A DNA stretch of 33,515 nt, from assembly GCA_023416515.1 (NCBI GenBank), contig JAEZHP010000025.1:1-33515 (forward strand). Reading direction: 5' to 3'. The position numbers and the translations under genes are program-made. Below, one piece after another: positions 1-7,597 of the stretch. Within the stretch, counting starts at the first letter, position 1; each line of letters opens with the position of its first letter. Under the pieces are notes generated by a model, which was given only the letters and a program-made list of their open reading frames with translations, was not told where the DNA came from and did not search any database. This DNA comes from Pseudomonadota bacterium (GTDB lineage Bacteria > Pseudomonadota > Alphaproteobacteria > Sphingomonadales > Sphingomonadaceae).

Positions 1-2456
1 CCATTGGCGAGGCCGCCGGCGCCGCCGATCCCCTCCGCCGCAAGCCGGGCGAGGCCGGTGACAGTGGTCGGCGCCCCTTCGGACGCAAGGTTGACGGAAC
101 CGCCCTGGCCGCGCCCGCCGGTTCCGCCGGTGGTTCCTGACCCACCGGCGACTCCGCCGCGCCCGCCCTCGCCGACCGCATCGACGTCGAGCGAGGCGAG
201 GGTCATTTCGCCGTCGCTGACGCCGCCGGTGGCCGGGCTCTCCCCGCGGGTCGTTACCGAGACGAAGGCGCTGCCGAAGCCGTCGCCGCCACTGGCACCG
301 TTCTGGCCGGTGTCGCCGCCGCCGCCGGCACCGCCGATTCCGCGCCCGTCGATCCGAACGGCGCCGAACTGGATCGCGCCGCCGCGCCGCTGAGCCTGGA
401 GGACCACGGTCCCGCCCGCGCCGGTGCCGCCGGCACCCGGCTGGACCGAGGCCTGGCCAACGCCGCCGTTTCCACCCCGCCCCTGAGCCGTCAGCGTGAG
501 GCCGGCGCCGGTGATCGACGATCCTGCCGTACCCGAGCGCGCGGTGATCGAGATCCCGCCGGCGCTGCCGTTGCCCCCGTCGCCGCCCGGTCGGGCGAAG
601 GTCGTGCCGCCTTGAGCGCTCGTATCGATGCTGCTGCCGTCGGCGAGCTGGATGCTGCCGTCCTGGGCCTGGAGAATGACTCCGCCACCGATGGCATCGC
701 CGCCGCCGGCGCCGTCGCCTCCGAAGGCGCGGGTGTCGATCGAGGTCGCGCCGCCGAGATTGATCTGGCCGGTCCCGACATCGACCCTCACCGCGCCGCC
801 ACGGGCCAGCCCGGGCGCGACATCGCCGAAATGGGTGCCGACCCGCGCATCTGTGGCGAGCCGAGTCGTGCCTGTGACGTCGATTCGGCCGCCGGTTCGA
901 GTTTCGAGAGTGACGCTGCCGCCGGTCGCCGTGGTCGAAGTCGTGCCATTGCTCGGCTGTGAGGTTGCTCGGGCGGTTGCCTGGAGGTTGCCCGCGACGG
1001 TGATCGAGCCGCCTTGGCTCGACGCGATCCGAACGCTGCCGCCGAATCCCGATCCGGCCACATCCGGGATTGCCTCGATCACGGTGCCCCGCCCGTCGGC
1101 GCTGGCCTGCAAATTTCCGCCGACCGTGATCGTGCCGCCGGTGGCAAGAACCTGCGCCGTGCCGCCGATCGCATCCGCGTAGATGTCGCCCAGGACCGGG
1201 ATGCTGGTGATCCCGGCCGCATCGACAAGAGCGCTTCCGGTGACTTGCACTCGGCCGCCGTTGAGCGCCTCGATCGTCGCGATGCCCCCGGTGGGATCAA
1301 GCGGATTCGAAGGGTCGCGCGCGACCAAGGCAAGGTTTCCGCCGATCTGGATCACCGAGCCGTCGGCACTGACCGAAGCGGAGCTTCCGGCGATGAGCGA
1401 GAGGTCCTGCTGGTAGGTGCCGGTACCGGTGGCGGACGCATTGTGGCTCGAGAAGCCGATGACGTCCGAGGTGAAAGTGCCGTCGCCGAGCGACAGGGTC
1501 GCGGGGTTCCCCGCACCGCCGCCGAGTGAGAAGGCAGACAGGATGATCGCGCCATTCTCGACAGTCGCGCTGAGGGCGCTGTCGTAGCCCACGGTTCCGC
1601 CGACCAGGGCGGTGATCGCGAGATCCTCCGACACCGCCGCCATATAGATATTGTGCCGGTCGGCGCCGCCAGTGCTTGCAGGGCCGCCGGTCCGCCCGGT
1701 GTGGACGAGCGGGGTCGCCACCGTCGTGCCCTGGGTCACGAAGATGTCGAACAGGCCGCTATTGTGGCGGACGACGGCGCTGTTCGCGGCGACGTAGGCG
1801 GTCGAGCCGTTGGTGAGGACGCTGCCACCATGTTCGACCCGCGGCGCCGCGATCAGCACATAGCTGCCCTCCTGGAGAGCGGTGATCTGCGATCCAGGGA
1901 GAGTCACGACCGAGGCCCCGGGCACGCCGGGCTGGAAATCGATGGCGCCGGTTGCATCGATGAACTGGCCCGCCGGGGACACGACCGGATCGAGAGTGGT
2001 GAGGATGAGCCGCCCGACGTCGAACACAGCGGTGCCGCCGATGATGATTCCGTTGGGCGCCGAGAAAGCGACCGTTCCGCCCGGAACGGAGCCGACCCGG
2101 CTCAGCACCGTCCCGTCGAACTGGACCCGGCCCTGCGCCAAAATCCGGTTCAGAACCGCAAAGCCGGGTGCGCCCGTGAAGGTGGCGGTGGTCCCCGCCG
2201 GCTGGAAGATGATGGGATCGCCGAAGGTGAGCGGGCGCCACGCGATCACCGCGCTCGGCGAGGTGACGTTGACGTTGGTCTGGCCCGGAGGGGTCGTGAT
2301 CGTCGCGGTGCCATGAGTGACGGTCGACGTCGCGTCGAACGACTGAGCCGCGGCCTCGCCCGAGGCCAGCACCGCGCCGGCGGCGCATCCGATCATCAGC
2401 ATGCGCCGCGCGGCCTGCGCGCGGCGGGACGAAGCGGAGGTGAGTGCCGGGATCAT
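1..2456 (-). CDS. Filamentous haemagglutinin-like TpsA exoprotein (partial, runs off left edge)
   Basis: This is the secreted partner of a two-partner (type Vb) secretion system, probably an adhesin. The reading frame is open from the ATG at 2456 to the window edge (818 codons seen) and the C-terminus is missing. Residues 1-38 look like a signal peptide (RRMLMIGCAAGAVLASG, then AAAQS). The next ~170 residues fit the TPS/haemagglutinin activity domain: SAVIAWRPLTFG, VLNRI, then NGIIIGGTAVFDVG and LILTTLD, which match the conserved NxAIINW, LNRV and NPNGIxFGxxAxxNVGGL pattern. The rest is Gly/Ser/Thr-rich beta-helix-like sequence, with very Gly-rich stretches near the left edge. The start is fixed by a GGAGG six bases upstream and by a 4-base ATGA overlap with the transporter gene. 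Family assignment is firm; ligand and function are unknown. Overlapping plus-strand open frames are shadows. Confidence 0.88.
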   Translation of the reverse strand, partial: MIPALTSASSRRAQAARRMLMIGCAAGAVLASGEAAAQSFDATSTVTHGTATITTPPGQTNVNVTSPSAVIAWRPLTFGDPIIFQPAGTTATFTGAPGFAVLNRILAQGRVQFDGTVLSRVGSVPGGTVAFSAPNGIIIGGTAVFDVGRLILTTLDPVVSPAGQFIDATGAIDFQPGVPGASVVTLPGSQITALQEGSYVLIAAPRVEHGGSVLTNGSTAYVAANSAVVRHNSGLFDIFVTQGTTVATPLVHTGRTGGPASTGGADRHNIYMAAVSEDLAITALVGGTVGYDSALSATVENGAIILSAFSLGGGAGNPATLSLGDGTFTSDVIGFSSHNASATGTGTYQQDLSLIAGSSASVSADGSVIQIGGNLALVARDPSNPLDPTGGIATIEALNGGRVQVTGSALVDAAGITSIPVLGDIYADAIGGTAQVLATGGTITVGGNLQASADGRGTVIEAIPDVAGSGFGGSVRIASSQGGSITVAGNLQATARATSQPSNGTTSTTATGGSVTLETRTGGRIDVTGTTRLATDARVGTHFGDVAPGLARGGAVRVDVGTGQINLGGATSIDTRAFGGDGAGGGDAIGGGVILQAQDGSIQLADGSSIDTSAQGGTTFARPGGDGGNGSAGGISITARSGTAGSSITGAGLTLTAQGRGGNGGVGQASVQPGAGGTGAGGTVVLQAQRRGGAIQFGAVRIDGRGIGGAGGGGDTGQNGASGGDGFGSAFVSVTTRGESPATGGVSDGEMTLASLDVDAVGEGGRGGVAGGSGTTGGTGGRGQGGSVNLASEGAPTTVTGLARLAAEGIGGAGGLAN

Positions 2457-4273
2457 CGTGACCTCCATGGCCACAGCCTTGTGGTGAACGAGACGAGCAG
2501 GCGGGGATCGGGGGTTTCGGCGAGGAAGCCGGCGCGGGTCAGCGGCACCGCCAGGGTGAGGTCGGCCTGAGCGCGATTGCCCAGGATCGCCCTGATTCCG
2601 CCGCCGGCCGACTGGAGCTCGTCGCCGAAGCCGACCAGCGCGGCCTGGTCCTCATTGCCGACCCATGCGGCGTCGAAGAAGAGATAGGGCTGGACCGCGA
2701 GATCGTCCTCGGATTGCGGCGCCAGGCGGCCGAAGCGAAGCTCCGCCTGGATCCCCGCACCCCGGTCGCCGGCGAGGGTGGCGGGATCGTAGCCGCGTCC
2801 GACCGTATAGTTGCCGGCCGAGAATTCCTCGAACGCGAACAGCGGATCGGACGCGGTTTGGGCGGCTCCGCCCAGATAGAAGCTGACATTGCGAACCAGG
2901 CGAAACTCGCCCTTCGCCTCGGCGCGAAGGACGGTCGCGTCCGGCCGCCCCTCAAGCCGGCTCGGCGGCACCCTGCCCGGTGCGGTGCAATCGGAGAAAT
3001 CGGCGTTGCAGCCGTCGCTCGCGCCGAGGCCCGGGAGCCCCTGCCGGACCTCGACTCCCGCTTCGAACCGCCAGCGCGGCCCGAGCGGATCGATCGGCTG
3101 GCGCGCACGCCGCGGCGCGACCGCCTCGAAGCCGAGGCGGCCGAACAGGATCCGCAGCCGGTCCTCGCTGAATGGAAGAGCGGCGAAATCCACTTCCTGG
3201 TCGACGATGTCGAGGCCGACGGTTCCGCGAAGCGTCGAGCGAAGCGTCCGAACGAAGGGATAGCTCGCCTCCAGGGTCGCGTAGAGCGTCCGCGACTTGA
3301 TGTTGAGCGCGGGGTCGAACAGCTGGGGCTGCGCCCAGCTGTAGGTGAGCTGGCCGCCGATCTGCAGCCCCTGCCCGCCCACTCGAAAATCATGGGCGAG
3401 CTGAACGGTCTGCTGCTCGACGAAGTCGGCGGTGGTGTAGAAGGCCAGGGTCGTGCGGTCGCCGAGCCCGGTCAGGCCATAGACTTGACCGCGCAGAAGT
3501 GCGCCGCCGCGACCGACCGCCTCCGACCCGTAATTCTGAAGGTTGAGGTCGATAAGGCCCGGAAGGCGAACGACCGTCACTTCGCCGACCACTTCGCCCG
3601 GGACGGTTCCCGCCGGGCGTAAGGCGAGCCGCACATTCGTACCCGGAAGGTCGCCGGCAAGAAGCAGGTGGCGTTCGGCGACGCGGGTGTTGAACACCTC
3701 CTGGGTGGTCAGCGGCTCGAGATAGCGCGCTATCAGGCGCTCGTTGCGCCCGGCGTCGCCGCGCACCCGAAGGCCGACCAGCTTCGCCATCAGCACCCGG
3801 AAGCGGACCACGCCGTTGTCGATCCGCTGCTCCGGAACCTCGACCGCGGCGATATAGCCGGCATCGCGCAGGATCGAAGCGGCCCGGTCGCGGATCAGGC
3901 AGATCACCGACAGCGGCTGCTCCTGCCCGACATATTCGGCATAAGCGGGGCGAAGATCGGCTTCGCCGAGGCCGCGAAGGTCGGCGAACTCGGCGCCGGT
4001 CAGTGTGAATCGGATCGCGGCATATTCCGGCCGATCGAGAGCGCAGGGGCGGCGCTCGAGCTCGCCCTCGACATCGAGCCGCGCCCGCTCGTCGCGCGGC
4101 TGCGGCCTCAGAGTCCCTTCGAGCTCTCCCCGAGTGGGCGGAGTGGGCGGTTGCGATTGGGCCGGTGCGGCCGTCGCGGCGAAGGCAGCGAGAAGCGCTG
4201 ATGCCGACAAAAGGGAAAGCCGTTTCTTGCCGAGTCGTGGCGACGGCACAAACTCTTGCCCAGCGTCGCGCAT
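2453..4273 (-). CDS. TpsB outer-membrane transporter (ShlB/FhaC/HecB family)
   Basis: 606 residues, a normal size for an Omp85-superfamily TpsB pore that exports its TpsA partner across the outer membrane. A signal peptide covers about residues 1-40 (LLSASALLAAFAATAAPAQS). Residues ~84-162 (ICLIRDRAASILRDAGYIAA, then IDNGVVRFRVLMAKL) are a ShlB-type POTRA domain and ~163-238 a second one. From ~240 the sequence alternates polar and hydrophobic residues as in a beta-barrel, starting with LPGLIDLNLQNYGS. VGRGYDP at 491-497 corresponds to the conserved VRGY motif of barrel loop L6. The start is supported by GGAGG about 12 bases upstream of the ATG. The stop overlaps the tpsA start (ATGA), so the two are probably translationally coupled. 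The C-terminal residues LWPWRSR lack the usual terminal aromatic, a small oddity. Confidence 0.93.
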   Translation of the reverse strand: MRDAGQEFVPSPRLGKKRLSLLSASALLAAFAATAAPAQSQPPTPPTRGELEGTLRPQPRDERARLDVEGELERRPCALDRPEYAAIRFTLTGAEFADLRGLGEADLRPAYAEYVGQEQPLSVICLIRDRAASILRDAGYIAAVEVPEQRIDNGVVRFRVLMAKLVGLRVRGDAGRNERLIARYLEPLTTQEVFNTRVAERHLLLAGDLPGTNVRLALRPAGTVPGEVVGEVTVVRLPGLIDLNLQNYGSEAVGRGGALLRGQVYGLTGLGDRTTLAFYTTADFVEQQTVQLAHDFRVGGQGLQIGGQLTYSWAQPQLFDPALNIKSRTLYATLEASYPFVRTLRSTLRGTVGLDIVDQEVDFAALPFSEDRLRILFGRLGFEAVAPRRARQPIDPLGPRWRFEAGVEVRQGLPGLGASDGCNADFSDCTAPGRVPPSRLEGRPDATVLRAEAKGEFRLVRNVSFYLGGAAQTASDPLFAFEEFSAGNYTVGRGYDPATLAGDRGAGIQAELRFGRLAPQSEDDLAVQPYLFFDAAWVGNEDQAALVGFGDELQSAGGGIRAILGNRAQADLTLAVPLTRAGFLAETPDPRLLVSFTTRLWPWRSR

Positions 4274-4290
4274 CGGCCCGGCTCCCCTCC

Positions 4291-4350
4291 GTTATGGCCT
4301 GCTCCGGTCACCGTCTGCCGACGGCAACGCCTTGCAACAGAAACCATAAC
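4291..4350. promoter_or_regulatory. Inverted repeat with inner hairpin upstream of tpsB
   Basis: GTTATGG (4291-4297) and CCATAAC (4344-4350) form a perfect 7-bp inverted repeat flanking a 46-base spacer. Inside the spacer CCGTC-TGCC-GACGG (4311-4324) is a perfect 5-bp hairpin with nearly the same centre. It occupies the gap between galE and tpsB, ending about 17 bases before the tpsB start, so it could be a 5'-UTR structure or operator. This is sequence observation only; no known motif is recognised. Confidence 0.3.
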
Positions 4351-4391
4351 TCCCGGCCGCCCGCAAGCGCGCCGCGGTCCGCCGTGGGACG

Positions 4392-5390
4392 TCAGCGCCG
4401 CTCGGCGAGCGCGCGCTCCCAGGCGAGCGCGTCGGCGATGATCGTATCGAGGTCGTCGCGCCTGGGGCGCCAAGGCAAGGTCGCGAGGATTCGGCTGTTG
4501 TCCGCAACGAGCGAGTCGGGGTCGCCCGGGCGGCGCGGCTCGAGCTTTCGCTCGATCGTCATGTTGGTGACCCGGTCGACCGCGTCGAGCACCTCGAGCA
4601 CCGAGAAGCCGCGGCTGTAGCCGCAGTTCATGAGGTAGCTGTCGGATGGTGTCGCGATCAGCTTCTCTAGCGCGTCGACATGGGCGGCGGCGAGGTCGCT
4701 GACATGGATATAGTCGCGGATTCCGGTGCCGTCGGGCGTGTCGTAATCGGTTCCGAAGACCGAGACATGGCTTCGCTTGCCGGTCGCCGCCTCGACCGCG
4801 ACCTTGATGAGATGGGTCGCGCCCGCGGTCGACTGGCCCGAGCGGCCCTTCGGATCGGCTCCGGCGACGTTGAAGTAGCGAAGCGCGCAGAAGTTGAGCG
4901 GATGGGCGAAGGCGACGTCCTTCAGCATCCGCTCGGTCATCAGCTTCGACCAGCCATAGGGATTGATCGGCTCCTGGAGCGCATCTTCCGTGATCGGCAC
5001 CTGGTCCGGGATCCCGTAGGTCGCAGCCGTCGAGGAGAAGATGAAGTGCCTCACTCCGCAGCGCACTGCGCTCTCGATCAGCGCTCGGCTGTTCGCGGTG
5101 TTGTTGTGATAATATTTGAGCGGGTTCTCGACCGACTCGGGAACGATGATTGATCCCGCGAAGTGCATGATCGCGCCGACCTTATGGTCGCGAAGCATCT
5201 GCTCGACCAGCGCCTGATCGCCGACATCGCCGCGAACCAGCGTCGCAGCATCGGGAACCGCCCAATCGAAGCCGGTCGACAGATTGTCGATCACCACGAC
5301 CGGCCAGCCGGCATCGATCAGGGCGAGCACTGCGTGGCTGCCGATATAGCCGGCGCCGCCGGTGACGAGCACGGTAAGCTTGTCGCTCAT
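4392..5390 (-). CDS. galE: UDP-glucose 4-epimerase
   Basis: 332-residue cytoplasmic short-chain dehydrogenase/reductase that interconverts UDP-Glc and UDP-Gal (or the GlcNAc/GalNAc forms), supplying galactose-type donors to the polysaccharide genes. GGAGYIGSH at residues 11-19 binds NAD. SSTAATYG at ~119-126 and Y145 with K149 (PYGWSK) are the catalytic Ser/Tyr/Lys. GTGIRDYIHVSDLAAAH is a GalE signature near residue 230. A longer open frame reaches 5594, but the ATG at 5390 gives the canonical N-terminus (MSDKLTVLVTGG) and has GGGAG five bases upstream, so it is chosen. It lies downstream of the lipoprotein gene (70-base gap) and upstream of tpsB (118 bases), all on the same strand. Confidence 0.95.
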   Translation of the reverse strand: MSDKLTVLVTGGAGYIGSHAVLALIDAGWPVVVIDNLSTGFDWAVPDAATLVRGDVGDQALVEQMLRDHKVGAIMHFAGSIIVPESVENPLKYYHNNTANSRALIESAVRCGVRHFIFSSTAATYGIPDQVPITEDALQEPINPYGWSKLMTERMLKDVAFAHPLNFCALRYFNVAGADPKGRSGQSTAGATHLIKVAVEAATGKRSHVSVFGTDYDTPDGTGIRDYIHVSDLAAAHVDALEKLIATPSDSYLMNCGYSRGFSVLEVLDAVDRVTNMTIERKLEPRRPGDPDSLVADNSRILATLPWRPRRDDLDTIIADALAWERALAERR

Positions 5391-5460
5391 TTTCACTCCC
5401 GAAGAACGAATGCCGCGTCCCGATGGCACAGCGCCGCTCGGGCCTCCAGCGCTTACTGTT

Positions 5461-5961
5461 CTACTGTTCGGAGTTCTGCCCGGCGCCCTGGTCTTCGGCC
5501 TGGTTGCCCTGCGGAGCGACCGCCTGGGCCTCGATCGCTCGCGGTTCGAGGGAGCAGCGCCCGGCGCGGGCCTGGACGACCCGGAACAGCGCACGCTCCC
5601 GCGATGACCGCTCGAACTCGGCGAGATAGAAGCGCTCCGCCTCGGGATCGCCGGCCGCGACCATCGTCGCGGAGCGGTCGATCGAAGTCCGGCAGGCGCC
5701 GATCACCGCGCCCACCACCGCCTCGGCGTCATCCTGGGAGCGGGACAGGCGATAGGCCCAATTGTGGATGCACTCGTCGCGCGCCACCGCCTGCTGATAG
5801 GCATCGGCCGGAGCGACCTCGCGGAACGGCGGCGGCGGCGAACAGATCTGCTGCCGATCGGCGGTCCAGCCGACCGGCTCTCCAGTGCACGCGCCGAGAA
5901 GCGCGACGAGCGCGATCGCCGCGATTCGGCGGGGAAGCGGACGGGAGCAAGCGGGCGGCAT
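5461..5961 (-). CDS. Small hypothetical lipoprotein
   Basis: 166 residues of unknown function. A type II signal peptide is visible: PLPRR, a hydrophobic core IAAIALVALLGA, then C25 as the probable lipidated cysteine (lipobox LGAC). After the cysteine the mature part has two conserved-looking cysteines (in DECIHNW and GACRTS) and a C-terminal low-complexity tail rich in Q, A, E and G. The TTG at 6000 would also open the frame, but the ATG at 5961 places the Arg pair just ahead of the hydrophobic core, as expected. It sits between the M48 protease (87 bases upstream) and galE. I do not recognise the family. Location in a membrane via lipid anchor is inferred. Confidence 0.75.
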   Translation of the reverse strand: MPPACSRPLPRRIAAIALVALLGACTGEPVGWTADRQQICSPPPPFREVAPADAYQQAVARDECIHNWAYRLSRSQDDAEAVVGAVIGACRTSIDRSATMVAAGDPEAERFYLAEFERSSRERALFRVVQARAGRCSLEPRAIEAQAVAPQGNQAEDQGAGQNSEQ

Positions 5962-6048
5962 CTCGCCGAGAGCAAGATGCGATGCCACGCCCCGACACAA
6001 GCGGCGCGCTCGGCCTGTCCCAGAGCGGCGCAGTGATTCGGCGAAAGC

Positions 6049-7038
6049 TTAGTTGAGCTGAGCGGGAGCCCAGGCAGGCCTGATCTCCTGCCCCGCCGAG
6101 CGCAGCCGCTCGACCTCGGCGATCTCGGCCCGGACCGCCGCAATCCGCTCGCTCCAGCGGGGATGGGTGCCGGCGAGCAACGAGCCGCGGCGCGGAGCCA
6201 CCCGGGTCCACACGCGAATCAACGCTTCGGGATCGTAGCCGGCGCGGGCGAGCAGATAGACTGCGAAGCGGTCGGCTTCGCTCTCCGTCGCGCGGGTGAG
6301 GCGCGCGTTTCGTCCGAACTGCTGGAGCAGGCCGCGCTCGATCCCGGCCGAGTTGAGGCGGGCCCGGTGGCGAAGGATGTTGTGCGCCAATTCGTGGGCG
6401 ATCAGCCCGGCGAGCTCCTGATCATCCGCAGCCGCGACGAGCGCCGAGGTCAGCTGAACGTAGCGGCCGTCAGCGAGGGCGTTGAGGCCGGCCGAGGGCA
6501 GCACCTGGAAACGACTCGCGCAGCCAAGCGCCGCCTGCACGTCGACCCGTTGGTCGGTGCCGCCGCGGCGGATCGCGAGCCGCGCGTTCCCGTCGCTGAA
6601 TGCGCGTTCAAGCGCGTCGATGATTCGCTCGGTCGGTTGGAAGCTGTTCTCGGCGCCGTCCGGGGCGCGGGGCAGCGGCACATCGTCGGCGGCGAGAAGG
6701 ACGTCGTTCCGCTGCAGCCCCGCCCGGGCGGCGGGCCCGTCGGCGACCAGCGCCACAACGGCGGGCCCGGCGGCGAGGCCTGTCCGGGCCAGGGCACGAC
6801 GGTCGGCGCCGCCATATTGGGAGAGGTCGTGGATCGCGAATCCCGAATGATATTGCCGGGTTGCGCACAGATCGCTCGCCGCGACAGCGAGCCTGTGGCC
6901 GGCCGTCAGAACCCGCTCGTCCATGCGCCACAGGGGCTCGGAAGGCGGCTGAGCGGGGCTTGCAACGGCTGCACCGGCGACTAACATAAGTAATGCCGCG
7001 CCAAGAGCGGCAATAGTGGTTCCAAGGCGCCTGAACAT
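6049..7038 (-). CDS. Periplasmic M48 family metalloprotease with N-terminal PDZ domain
   Basis: 329-residue predicted zinc endopeptidase. A signal peptide covers ~1-27 (LGAALLMLVAGAAVASP). Residues ~85-170 look like a PDZ domain: GPAVVALVADGPAARAGLQRNDVLLA with the usual pre-GL segment. The catalytic HELAH motif is at 215-219 and the third zinc ligand lies in ESEAD at 252-256. THPRWSER near 290 matches the conserved THPxxxER of M48 proteins. The ATG at 7038 has AGGTGA a few bases upstream. It is first in a same-strand series with the lipoprotein, galE and the tps pair. Periplasmic quality control of secreted proteins is a reasonable inference, not shown. The order PDZ-then-peptidase differs from BepA-like enzymes, which carry C-terminal TPR repeats; none is present here. 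Confidence 0.88.
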   Translation of the reverse strand: MFRRLGTTIAALGAALLMLVAGAAVASPAQPPSEPLWRMDERVLTAGHRLAVAASDLCATRQYHSGFAIHDLSQYGGADRRALARTGLAAGPAVVALVADGPAARAGLQRNDVLLAADDVPLPRAPDGAENSFQPTERIIDALERAFSDGNARLAIRRGGTDQRVDVQAALGCASRFQVLPSAGLNALADGRYVQLTSALVAAADDQELAGLIAHELAHNILRHRARLNSAGIERGLLQQFGRNARLTRATESEADRFAVYLLARAGYDPEALIRVWTRVAPRRGSLLAGTHPRWSERIAAVRAEIAEVERLRSAGQEIRPAWAPAQLN

Positions 7039-7179
7039 CGCTTCACCTGTTTCGCAGAAGCAACAGCCAGGCGCCAGAGCGTGTGTATTCCGCCACTTTT
7101 TTGCGCCTCACCCTTGACTTGGCAGGGCAGGCTGGGGCAGGGACGAGGCAACCAACGGTCCGGGTGATCGGCCGTGCCG

Positions 7180-7192
7180 TTAGGTCGCCTAA
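7180..7192 (+). other. Small hairpin just before the Shine-Dalgarno of the small membrane protein gene
   Basis: TTAGG-TCG-CCTAA is a perfect 5-bp stem with a 3-base loop. It is followed at once by AAGGGGAGA, the ribosome-binding site for the gene starting at 7208. Its short stem makes chance occurrence possible. Confidence 0.3.
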
Positions 7193-7207
7193 AGGGGAGA
7201 TCATTTG

Positions 7208-7456
7208 ATGAGTATTCGTAAGATCGCGTTGGTCGCCGCGCTGGGCACGTCCCTGGCGAGCGCGCCCGTCGTCGCTCAGACTTCGGCGCTCCCGAGCCAG
7301 CCGGCTCGTGCCGCTGCGACGCTCAACCAGGCCAATGGCCAGTGGGAACCGTCGACCGAGACCTATGTCGTCGCCTTCTTCGCGCTCGTCGCGATCGGCC
7401 TCGGCCTCTACTTCGCGTTCGTCGACGACGACGAGAATCCCCCCGTCAGCCCGTAA
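7208..7456 (+). CDS. Small secreted/membrane protein of unknown function
   Basis: 82 codons plus stop. The N-terminus MSIRKIALVAALGTSLASAPVVAQ is a convincing signal peptide with an AQ cleavage context. It is followed by a short polar segment and then a hydrophobic span (YVVAFFALVAIGLGLYFAF) ending in an acidic tail (VDDDENPPVSP). It is therefore either a processed single-span inner-membrane protein or a two-span hairpin. A TTG one codon earlier (7205) is possible, but the ATG at 7208 lies 7-8 bases after GGGGAGA and is preferred. It is monocistronic: divergent from the M48 protease gene and closed by a strong terminator at 7482-7509. No function can be assigned from the sequence. Confidence 0.8.
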   Translation: MSIRKIALVAALGTSLASAPVVAQTSALPSQPARAAATLNQANGQWEPSTETYVVAFFALVAIGLGLYFAFVDDDENPPVSP

Positions 7457-7481
7457 GCGGCTCGGGTAGATCCGAATCGAG

Positions 7482-7509
7482 AGTGGCGGCTTCGGCCGCC
7501 ACTTTTTTT
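7482..7509 (+). terminator. Rho-independent terminator after the small membrane protein gene
   Basis: AGTGGCGGC-TTCG-GCCGCCACT forms a perfect 9-bp stem with a stable TTCG tetraloop, running straight into seven T residues. It begins 25 bases after the stop codon. This is the clearest terminator in the window. Confidence 0.95.
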
Positions 7510-7597
7510 ATGTCCGTCGCACACGCGGCGGATTAACGCTTTCTATGGCAGCACGGGCTTAGACAGGCGCCTTCTCCACGGGAGCGGGCGCAGCCAA

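Noticed and set aside
1653..2570. Plus-strand open frames across the tps genes, including 1653-2570 and 2714-3622
   Set aside because: The minus frame is continuously open with a TPS-domain signature; the plus frames are Arg/Gly/Ala-rich shadows.
7114..7119. TTGACT as a -35 box for the small membrane protein gene
   Set aside because: No acceptable -10 hexamer at 16-19 bases; the downstream sequence is G-rich.
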